Positions 1-8,333 of a DNA stretch of 64,000 nt are shown piece by piece. Source of the stretch: an uncultured Luminiphilus sp. (GTDB lineage Bacteria; Pseudomonadota; Gammaproteobacteria; Pseudomonadales; Halieaceae); NCBI GenBank assembly GCA_943789425.1, contig CALSUB010000009.1:1-64000 (forward strand), written 5' to 3'. Below the pieces are notes generated by a model. The model made no database searches, had not been told where the DNA came from, and was given only the letters and a program-made list of their open reading frames with translations. Both the position numbers and the translations under genes were made by a program. Each line of letters opens with the position of its first letter. The first letter of the stretch is position 1.

Positions 1-129
1 AGCGGTGATGCCCAATTAGGAACTTGGCGGATCAACAATCGGTATCGAGCCCTCGACACGCCAACATGATCTATTGATATAACAAACGATCAAATTTACT
101 CTGGGTCCAACAGAGTGAGAGGCAGCGTG

Positions 130-1113
130 ATGAGACAAGTGGTGGTAGTAGAACCGGGTGGTCCAGAAGTGCTGACACTGCAGGAGGCTGAACAACCCGA
201 TCCTGGAGCGGGACAAGTGCGCGTTCAGGTCGCCTATGCCTCACTCAACCCCCTTGATAATCATGCGCGTGCCGATCGCATTAAATGGAATCACCCAGGC
301 TTCCCGTTCACCCCAGGCTTTGAATTTGCCGGTCGTGTCGATGCAGTGGGGGAAGGGGTCGATTCGGCGCTGATGGGTCAACGGGTGGCCACCAATGGTC
401 ATTGGGGGGGTAACGCTGACTTTGCCGTTGTGCCGGCTCATGGGTTAGTCGCCGTGCCGGATGACTTTGATTGGCCACTGGCATGCTGCTTTTCAACCTG
501 CGCCTATACCAGTTGGCTGTTGGTGCACAGTGCCGCGAAGGTGCAGCCCAACCAGTGGGTGGTGGTGCATTCGGCGGCGGGTGCGGTCGGCTCTTTAGTC
601 ATGCAGATCGCTAAATCGGCTGGCGCGCAGGTGATTGGATTAGTCGGAGGCGAACACAAATTCGAATTCGCTGAACAGTTTGAACCGGATGCGGTGATTG
701 ATTATTTACGAGATGACTGGCCCGAGGGGGTCAAGGCCTTAACCGACGGCCGAGGTGCCGATGTCATCTTTGATGGCAATGCCGGTGCCAGAGCGCCGAT
801 GAATCTCGATGCGGTGGCCCCACTGGGCAATATTATTTACCTGGGTGCCAGTGCGGGGCAGGCGCCACCGGTCTCGCCATCCCTATTGATCGGTAAGAGC
901 TGCTCGGTGTCGGGTTTTGTGCAGTATTTTCATCAGGCTGCGAGCGGTGGCGCCGAAGTCTCTGCGACACATCAAGCCCTAGCAGATCACACTTGGCGTA
1001 TCCCCATTGAGCAGACCTTTGATCTATCCGATATTGCTGAGGCGCATCGCGCTTGGGAGGCGCGGGCACTGCTTGGGCGCGCGGTGATTCGGGTCGGTGG
1101 TGATAGCGTGTGA
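130..1113 (+). CDS. Zinc-type alcohol dehydrogenase / NADPH:quinone oxidoreductase family protein
   Basis: MDR N-terminal pattern (PGGPEVLTLQEAEQPDPGAGQVRVQV), Rossmann segment VVVHSAAGAVGSLVMQIAKSAGAQVIG; ATG at 130 preferred over 115. Confidence 0.85.
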   Translation: MRQVVVVEPGGPEVLTLQEAEQPDPGAGQVRVQVAYASLNPLDNHARADRIKWNHPGFPFTPGFEFAGRVDAVGEGVDSALMGQRVATNGHWGGNADFAVVPAHGLVAVPDDFDWPLACCFSTCAYTSWLLVHSAAKVQPNQWVVVHSAAGAVGSLVMQIAKSAGAQVIGLVGGEHKFEFAEQFEPDAVIDYLRDDWPEGVKALTDGRGADVIFDGNAGARAPMNLDAVAPLGNIIYLGASAGQAPPVSPSLLIGKSCSVSGFVQYFHQAASGGAEVSATHQALADHTWRIPIEQTFDLSDIAEAHRAWEARALLGRAVIRVGGDSV

Positions 1114-1119
1114 CGCACA

Positions 1120-2097
1120 ATGAGCGTTGTTAGCGGCCTTTACGAATTTGTTTTTGCCACCCGCACGTCTGAGCGGGAACGACTATTGGCTTTTTGGCAG
1201 GCACTGGGTTTTGAGCCGATAAGCGAGGGCGCGCTGAGTGCCAGCGAGGCCAATACGCTGTATGGGCATCACGCTGCGCTGCAATCGATTCGGTTGCAGC
1301 ACGCTGGCTGTGCCGCCCACCAGACAGGACTGGTGAGACTACAGTGTTGGTCTGAATTAGCCGGAGACGGCTTAGCTGCCCACCGACCATTGGTGTCCGG
1401 TAGCCGGTGGATGGGGATGTACACCGCCGATATTCTTGAGCTCCGTGACAGCTTGAACCACTACCGCAGTGAGGTGTCGGATCGTTGGCTGTCTGATTTA
1501 GTCTCTGCGCCCTTGGCGAATCCACCCCCGCCGGTGACGTTACAAACGCCCTTTGTTGGCCTGAGAGAAACGCTGTACTTCGACCCTGATGGTCGCGTGG
1601 CGTTTATTCAACGCGGCGGGTTCGACCGACCCGGTTTCGGCACGATTGACCTAACGCTGCCTTACAAAAACAGCGAGGGGAGTCATGCCAACGTGGTACA
1701 GCCGACCGGATCCTTTGATACGGCATTTTATAAAGCGGTTTTTGGCTTGGAGTCGGCGCCTTATGGTGAAGCGCATGATTCAGGTGACGAACCGCCCACC
1801 CAGCGCGCCTTGAGGCTTGAAGCAGGGCAGTTATTTCGGGTCGAACGGCTCAAAGCACCGGATTGTCCTACGGGCTTGCTGCAAGTTTATGCTCCTTACT
1901 TTGCGACGCCTGATCATCGCGTGTTGAGTCAGGCCGGTCAGCGAGGTCTGTCGGGATACAGTTATCGGGCGACATCAGTCGACGAAGCGGCCTTGCCAGG
2001 TGTCAGTGACTATCGCGCTGCGACCAATGAATTTGGCGAGCTTTCTTGCCACTTTACCGCGCCTGACGGATACCAATGGATGTGGATCAGTGTCTGA
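1120..2097 (+). CDS. VOC (glyoxalase/dioxygenase-fold) family protein, probable two-domain
   Basis: 325 aa with two VOC-like modules (YEFVFATRTSERERLLAFWQALGFEP; FDTAFYKAVFGLESAPY ... FTAPDGYQWMW). Confidence 0.65.
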   Translation: MSVVSGLYEFVFATRTSERERLLAFWQALGFEPISEGALSASEANTLYGHHAALQSIRLQHAGCAAHQTGLVRLQCWSELAGDGLAAHRPLVSGSRWMGMYTADILELRDSLNHYRSEVSDRWLSDLVSAPLANPPPPVTLQTPFVGLRETLYFDPDGRVAFIQRGGFDRPGFGTIDLTLPYKNSEGSHANVVQPTGSFDTAFYKAVFGLESAPYGEAHDSGDEPPTQRALRLEAGQLFRVERLKAPDCPTGLLQVYAPYFATPDHRVLSQAGQRGLSGYSYRATSVDEAALPGVSDYRAATNEFGELSCHFTAPDGYQWMWISV

Positions 2098-3358
2098 GAC
2101 ATTACCTGAGACAGTGCCTGAGACAGTGCGGGGCTATCCGCTGCGCGCGTTCCTCATTTGTCTGGTGGCTTACACCACGGCACAGATGGATTTAGCCTTA
2201 TTTGGCTACGCGGTCCCGGCGATTCGAGCAGAATTTGATCTGACACTGAGCGAAGTGATGGCCATTGTGTCGATCGCCTTTCTGATAGGCGGGGGCTTGC
2301 TCGTGGTGCTCGGCTGGTTGGGGGACCGGATAGGGCGGCTGCCGATGTTTCAGTTTTCGTTGCTGGGTTCCTCAATACTAGTGGCCTTGATTAGCGTGGC
2401 GCCGGGTGTCATGGCATTGACCGTATTAAGGGGGGCCAGCATTGCCGTTGGTGGGCTGAGTTACCCGATTACCGGTGCCATTGTTACCGAGGAGATGCCT
2501 GCTCGCTTACGTGGCTTATTCATGGGGCTGCTGCAGATTGGTTATCCCCTCGGTTGGGCACTCGCGTCGCTCTGGTCGATGTGGTTGCTAACCCGTTATG
2601 GCTGGAGGCCCTTATTTTTGGTCGGCCTAATCAGTCTGCCTTTGGTGTGGGTGGTGCGGCATTATCTTCGCGAGCCTGCGCGCGCTCAGGCGGCTAAAGC
2701 TGAGCAGGCGCCGGCCGTTCTCTCCGATTTATGGGCTCCTGATATTCGCGCGCGAGCGGCCACGCTATTTTTAGCGCAGTTTTTATTTGTTTGGGCTTAC
2801 GCGGCGTCGATTTTTTTGTTCCCCAGTTTTTTGCGCGACGTTCGAGGATTAGATGCCTTCAACTTCTCGCTGTTAATTGGTGCAGGCAACGGCATTGGTG
2901 TATTGGGCTACGTATTGGCGGCATGGATTGGTGAGCGAGTCTGGACGCGACGCAATACCGTTGTGCTGTGGACGTTACTCGGCTCAATCCTCTTTCAGGT
3001 ATTGGTCTGGGTGCCTGAGCGCTTCGGCCATATTCTGCTGGTCTATGCCCTTATGAGCATGTTTTTTTATGGCTCAGCGGCAGTGAAGTTTGCTTACCTT
3101 GCTGAGGTATTTCCCACGCGAATCCGCGCCCTAGCGATGACCTGTTGTGGTTCCTTAGCGGTGGTGTTGGGCTCAGCAGCGGGGCCTTATAGCGTGTCAT
3201 TGGCGATTGAAGCCTGGGGTTGGCATCTGGGTTATGCCGTCTTAGTCGGTGTGCCTCTGACGCTAGCGGGTCTGCTTTATCTCACCTTGGATTCGTTACC
3301 TTCTGGGCTTGAGGTGGAAGAAATTGAACGACGAATGAGTCAGGAGGCAACAGCTTAA
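2090..3358 (+). CDS. MFS transporter
   Basis: 12-TM-like hydrophobic pattern, MFS loop motif GWLGDRIGRLPMF and FPTRIRALAMT; GTG at 2090 overlaps the VOC stop. Confidence 0.85.
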   Translation: MSETLPETVPETVRGYPLRAFLICLVAYTTAQMDLALFGYAVPAIRAEFDLTLSEVMAIVSIAFLIGGGLLVVLGWLGDRIGRLPMFQFSLLGSSILVALISVAPGVMALTVLRGASIAVGGLSYPITGAIVTEEMPARLRGLFMGLLQIGYPLGWALASLWSMWLLTRYGWRPLFLVGLISLPLVWVVRHYLREPARAQAAKAEQAPAVLSDLWAPDIRARAATLFLAQFLFVWAYAASIFLFPSFLRDVRGLDAFNFSLLIGAGNGIGVLGYVLAAWIGERVWTRRNTVVLWTLLGSILFQVLVWVPERFGHILLVYALMSMFFYGSAAVKFAYLAEVFPTRIRALAMTCCGSLAVVLGSAAGPYSVSLAIEAWGWHLGYAVLVGVPLTLAGLLYLTLDSLPSGLEVEEIERRMSQEATA

Positions 3359-3359
3359 G

Positions 3360-4333
3360 ATGGCGAGTGGATATAGAGTCAATCGCTTTGGTGGGCCGGA
3401 GGTCATGGTCTGGGAAGCGCTATCGCTGGGTGATCTTGCCCCTCAATCTGTGCGCGTTCGTGTTGAGGCCAGTGGCATCAATTTTGCAGAGGTGCGCATG
3501 CGCGCGGGTGACTACAGTGGTCAAGAATTGCCCTTCATTATGGGAATGGAAGTGGCCGGGACCATTGAACAAGTAGGTAGCGAGGTGGTCGATTGGCAGG
3601 TGGGCGACCGGGTCTTTGGGCGCGCGCGCGGTGCGCATGCTGAGGTGGTGGATTGCGACCCAAATCATCTCATGCCCTTGCCCGCCAATCTCAGTTTTGA
3701 GCAAGGGGCGGCGATCCCGGTCGGCTGGCTCACGGCGTGGCATGCACTCTATACCGTGGGAGGCATGAAAGCGGGAGATCGCGTTTTGATCGAGGCAGTG
3801 GGAGGCAGCGTAGGGAGTGCTGCACTCGCTTTGGCAAAGCAGGCGGGGTGTTGGACGCTGGGTACCGCAAGCCGAGACGACAAGTTGACCCGTGCCACCG
3901 CAAACGGCTGTGATGCAGTGGTCAATTACACCCAAGCATCCGTGTCGGAGCCGTGGTAGCTGATCTCACTAGTGGCGAAGGAATGGATATTGGTCTCATG
4001 ACCATCGGCGACGCGACCGCCGATCAACTCATTGACGCAATGGGTATGGATGGGCGTGTCGTGATGTTCGGTAGCACGGGGGGCCGCGACATCACCTTTA
4101 ATTTGAGAATTGGCATACTCAATATTCAGCTGCTGTCGATGAGCATCTCAACTAGCCCCGCCTTTATGACGCAAACGATGCCCGATTTTCGCCAATACGC
4201 GTTGCCCTTGTTTGCCAGTGGGGACCTCACGCCGTGCGTGGATACCGTACTACCGATGTCTGAGCTGCGGCGCGCTCACGAAATGGTGGACGAGCGCAAA
4301 CACTTTGGCAAAGTCATCTTGGTGAACGATTAG
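3360..4333 (+). pseudogene. Zinc-binding quinone oxidoreductase, frameshifted (ORFs 3360..3959 and 3953..4333 are one gene)
   Basis: First ORF has GroES-like and Rossmann half (VEASGINFAEVRMRAGDYSG, GDRVLIEAVGGSVGSAAL); second ORF continues VVADLTSGEGMDIGLMTIGD...HFGKVILVND in another frame. Confidence 0.8.
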
Positions 4334-4399
4334 AGGCTGAGGTATCAGAGCAATAGCACCATAACCATCCATCGCAACGCAAAAAGGTAGCCATCGACC

Positions 4400-5474
4400 A
4401 TGACAAGACCCGTTATTTTATTTCGACCTTTAGTCACTACCCTCATCGGCTGCGTGGTCATTGCCATCACAGCGATCGCACCAGCGATGGCGGTGGAGCC
4501 GATTACAGAGAAGCCTTGGCGCGAAGCGGTCGTGAGTGTGACCGATCTGGATGTCACCGCCCGATTTTTTACTGAGATTGGTGGCTATGAAACCCTTGAT
4601 CGCGGTGCTTTATCGGCGTCAGCGATTGCCGCCTGGGGGTTGCCTGCCGCGGCCAGCGGGCACTATCGCTTACTGCGCGCCCCCATGGGGGGTGACTTCG
4701 GACAGATTCGGTTGGTGACTTTTGACGCGGCGGGACGGCGCGAGCCGATGCGCCCAGGGTCGCGCGCCTGGGACACGGGTTGCTATTTCAGCATGATGAT
4801 CCGGGTGAAGAATATGCAGTCGATTTACGACGATGCCATTCGTCTGGGTTGGTGGACCGAGACGCCCATTACCGCACTGCAATTTGGCGAATCTGATCTG
4901 CGTGTGGTGATTTATCGGGGTCCTGATGGCGTGCAGGTTCAGACTTACGATCGTTTGAGTCCGCCCGCTGCCTGAGACCATTCCCGACTTCGAGCGCATG
5001 ACGGCTCCTTTTAATATGATGCAAATGGTGGCAGACCGCGATGTCGCCTATGATTTTTTCACGCAGATACTGGGGTTTGATACCTTCTATAAAGGCAAGC
5101 CTTACACCGCCAAGACACCGACGCCAACCCCTATTGGTATTCCCCTGAGTCTGACTACCTCCATCCCGTACCGCGCGGGTATTGTCTATCCGGTTGCGGG
5201 GGAGTTTGGGCGTATGGAAATGATTGAGGTAATGGGGCTCGATGGTTTCGATTACGCTGATCAATGCGACGCGCCTAATTTGGGTATTCTCGCGGTGCGC
5301 TATCCGGTCGCGGATATTGAGCGCGCTAAAAATCAGGTGTTAGCGCGAGGCGGCGCTATCTCCCGCGACATCGCCACCGTGTCACTGGGTGGGGTGGGTG
5401 CGGTCGAACTGTTCTCACTCAAGACACCTGACGGCGCGATTATGCAGTTCTTTAGCGATCCTGCTGCTCAGTGA
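4400..5474 (+). pseudogene. Two-domain VOC family protein with N-terminal signal-peptide-like segment, apparent +1 frameshift (ORFs 4400..4975 and 4998..5474)
   Basis: Removing one T near 4965 gives YDRLSRPLPETIPDFERMTAPFNMMQMVADRDVAYDFFTQILGF, a continuous interdomain linker; N-term MTRPVILFRPLVTTLIGCVVIAITAIAPAMA. Confidence 0.7.
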
Positions 5475-6023
5475 GTCAAGCGCCGCCAGTGCTCACAATC
5501 GGGACTGGAGCTAGCGGCCTGGTTGCCGTTCTTTTGCTGGCAGGGCTTGTCTCTGGGCAGGTTATTGCTGATGAGACCCCGCGCATCAAACGCATCTCGT
5601 TAATGACATCCGATATCGACCGATCGATTCAATTTTTTACCGAGGTCATTGGTTTTAGCCTCGATTTTGAGGGAACGCTGCCCCCCAACGGCGAGCCATT
5701 TCTGGGTGCGGTATTCAATATCGATGCGTCAGTGCCTCTCCGGCGAGCGTTGTTGTCGACCTCGCAAGAACCGAGAGGGCTATTCTTGATTGAGCACCCT
5801 AATGCCCCCCCTCCCGATGCCTGCCTTGCCGACGGCAGTCGTGACGGTGATACAGGTGGATGATTTATCAGCAGACGATGGCGCGTGCCGAGCGATTCGC
5901 GCATGCCGACTACCGAGATGGTCACCGATGTGACCCCTGAAGGTGCAACCTTTGCTGAGGCAATGGTGACGAGCCCAGGCGGCCACGCGCTGTTGTTGTA
6001 TCAGATCGGTTTTGCGGCAAACT
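5471..6023 (+). pseudogene. VOC family protein with signal-peptide-like N-terminus, multiply frameshifted
   Basis: VOC N-term IKRISLMTSDIDRSIQFFTEVIGFSLDFEG; continuation in successive frames MPALPTAVVTVIQVDD / MIYQQTMARAERFAHAD / MPTTEMVTDVTPEGATFAEAMVTSPGGHALLLYQIG. Confidence 0.6.
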
Positions 6024-6033
6024 AGTTAGTGGG

Positions 6034-7005
6034 TTAACCCCGATAGTACTCGCGGTACCAGGCAACAAACTGCTCAAGCCCAGCGGCAAGCGATGTCGAG
6101 GGGTTGAAGCCAACCAATGATCTTGCCGCCTCAATATTAGCGGCGGTGCGGTGAACATCCCCTGGCTGCATCTCAACAAACTGTTTATTCGCCTCTTTTC
6201 CGAGTAGGCGCTCAAGTGTGGCGATGAAATCACCGAGTGCGACGGGCTCGTGATTGCCCAAATTCAAAAGACGAAAGGGGGTCTGCAACTCGGTTGGAGG
6301 GGTCTCCGCCACTGCGAGTACGCCCGCGACAATATCGTCGATATAGGTGAAGTCACGTTCTAGATGGCCGTGATTAAAAACGCGAATAGGGCTGCCTGCC
6401 AGTATGGCTCGAGTAAAACTGAAATACGCCATATCCGGTCGACCCGCGGGGCCGTAGACCGTAAAAAATCGCAGCCCGGTGGTGGGTAATTGATAGAGGT
6501 GGGCGACAGTGTGTGCCACGACTTCGTTTGATTTTTTTGTCGCGGCATAGAGGCTGACCGGTTGATCGGTGGCATCGGATTCAGAGAGCCACTCACGGTC
6601 GCTGTTACCGTAGACCGAACTCGATGAGGCAAAGACCAGATGCTCGGGCGGATGGGCGCAGCAAGCGTCGATCACGTGCTGAAAGCCAACCAGATTGCTT
6701 TGCACGTAAGCACCTGGGTTTTGAAGTGAGTAACGGACGCCTGCTTGAGCAGCAAGATGGATCACCACATTAAAGGGTCGGTCTGCAAACAGCGCTTGCG
6801 TGGCATGCGCATCAGCCAGATCCGTTTCGACAAATGAAAAATTCGATTCTGTCAGCAAAGGTCTCAAGCGATAGTGCTTGAGCAGGGGGTCGTAGTAGTC
6901 GTTGATATTATCGACACCGACAACCTCATGGCCCGCACGCAGGAGCGCGGCGGCAACGTTGGCGCCGATAAAGCCGGCGACGCCCGTGACAAGATAGCGT
7001 CTCAT
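6034..7005 (-). CDS. NAD-dependent epimerase/dehydratase (UDP-glucuronate 4-epimerase-like)
   Basis: GVAGFIGANVAAALLRAGHEVVGVDNINDYYDPLLK, SLYAATKKSNEVVAH (YxxxK), ERDFTYIDDIV. Confidence 0.9.
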   Translation of the reverse strand: MRRYLVTGVAGFIGANVAAALLRAGHEVVGVDNINDYYDPLLKHYRLRPLLTESNFSFVETDLADAHATQALFADRPFNVVIHLAAQAGVRYSLQNPGAYVQSNLVGFQHVIDACCAHPPEHLVFASSSSVYGNSDREWLSESDATDQPVSLYAATKKSNEVVAHTVAHLYQLPTTGLRFFTVYGPAGRPDMAYFSFTRAILAGSPIRVFNHGHLERDFTYIDDIVAGVLAVAETPPTELQTPFRLLNLGNHEPVALGDFIATLERLLGKEANKQFVEMQPGDVHRTAANIEAARSLVGFNPSTSLAAGLEQFVAWYREYYRG

Positions 7006-7167
7006 AGTTCTTCTTTTATGATGTAGCGCGGGGTTTCATCTTGCTATTAAACCACGATCACTGGGGTCAGCGATGCGCTAACGCCGAGTCGCCCTATGCT
7101 TGCCAATGATCAATTGAGCACAGCTATTGAGCTCATTGCCTGTTTTACTTACCATGCGTCGGCCCAA

Positions 7168-7243
7168 GCCGGTGTAGCTCAGTTGGTAGAGCAGCGCATT
7201 CGTAATGCGAAGGTCGGAGGTTCGACTCCTCTCTCCGGCACCA
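7168..7243 (+). tRNA. tRNA-Thr (anticodon CGT), CCA encoded
   Basis: GCCGGTGTAGCTCAGTTGGTAGAGCAGCGCATTCGTAATGCGAAGGTCGGAGGTTCGACTCCTCTCTCCGGCACCA; cloverleaf fits, one U6-U67 mismatch. Confidence 0.95.
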
Positions 7244-7693
7244 TCCCTTTTTTATGCTTTTATTAGGGCTACGACTAACGGTTTTTGATAAACCGCCTTC
7301 AAATAGTTAATACAAGAAACTGCCCCAACAAATGGGTGCCCTCACCGTATCGACACGCCTCCGGCGTGTTCCCTGCGCCAACTACAGCCCTAGGTTGTCG
7401 CTGTTTTACTTCGGTATCCTCGTCGGTCTTTTGGGACTCTTTGGCGTGCGTAAACTGACGACGTAATAGCTGCGAATCAGCTTTGAAGTCCAGCCAAGTG
7501 CTGGATTTTTTTGGGGGCTAGTGGTGATAATCAACAAGAATACCGCCAGCAAAAAAGCCTCATCAAAAACGCTGTCAGACCCCTGTTGCACTCTGTAGAG
7601 CATGCTTTTTAGGTAAAGAACAAATTACCGTATTAATGGCTGTCGAGAAGATCTTCTCTATCCTTATTCAGCGTCGCAGTTTACTGTAGAGGC

Positions 7694-8152
7694 ATGAGCA
7701 ATCACTCGATACCCATTCAGTATGATGAGCCGGGAGCCTCTTTAGGAGGCGCCCCGCTCTTTAACTTTGTCTACTGCAGTCAGGTGAGAGAGGGGGTAGG
7801 GAGCGCCGACGTCGATAGCATCATTGCGACCTCACGGCGCCGAAATCGAATTCAGAGAATTACTGGCGTTTTAGTTTTTGGGAGTGGCGTTTTCTTTCAG
7901 TGGATTGAAGGCCCTAAGGCTGAGGTAATGAGTCTGGTAAAAATGATTGAAACGGATGTTCGTCACGAAATGATGGTGACACTCAGCACCGATGAGGAAA
8001 TCCGCGAGCGTGTTTTTCCCACTTGGGATATGGAACTTGTAGATGCTGAGGATATTCAAGAGGTTCTTCAGGATGCCCTACAGACAACGCGAGATAAGAG
8101 AAGCATTGATGCCTTGCAGCTTCTGCTTGATAACCTAAAGGCACGCTCCTAG
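7694..8152 (+). CDS. BLUF domain blue-light (FAD) sensor protein
   Basis: LFNFVYCSQV..., RRRNRIQRITGVLVFGSGVFFQWIEGPKAEV (BLUF Tyr, Asn/Gln region), HEMMVTLSTDEEIRERVFPTWDMEL. Confidence 0.9.
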   Translation: MSNHSIPIQYDEPGASLGGAPLFNFVYCSQVREGVGSADVDSIIATSRRRNRIQRITGVLVFGSGVFFQWIEGPKAEVMSLVKMIETDVRHEMMVTLSTDEEIRERVFPTWDMELVDAEDIQEVLQDALQTTRDKRSIDALQLLLDNLKARS

Positions 8153-8333
8153 AGAAAACTGCTCGGAGTTGTTCAGCCGTCCCTGGCAGTCTTTTGGGTC
8201 TCTTTGGTTACGACAAGCGGAACCAGTTCTGTTATCTCTCAATACGGCTTCATAATGCCAAAAACCCCCTGCTTTTTAAGATGCTGCAGAACGCTATAGT
8301 ACGCTACGCGCTAATTTAGAGAGGACTGCTTCG

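Noticed and set aside
3420-3935. 171-aa minus-strand ORF
   Set aside because: Lies fully antisense to the quinone oxidoreductase; shadow ORF.
5805-5811. Poly-C tract (C7) as a phase-variable switch
   Set aside because: Restoring the frame there alone does not open the gene; two further frame changes follow, and other disrupted genes show no long tracts.
7406-7603. 65-aa minus-strand ORF between tRNA and BLUF
   Set aside because: No recognisable domain; antisense to the PEP-CTERM-like relic.
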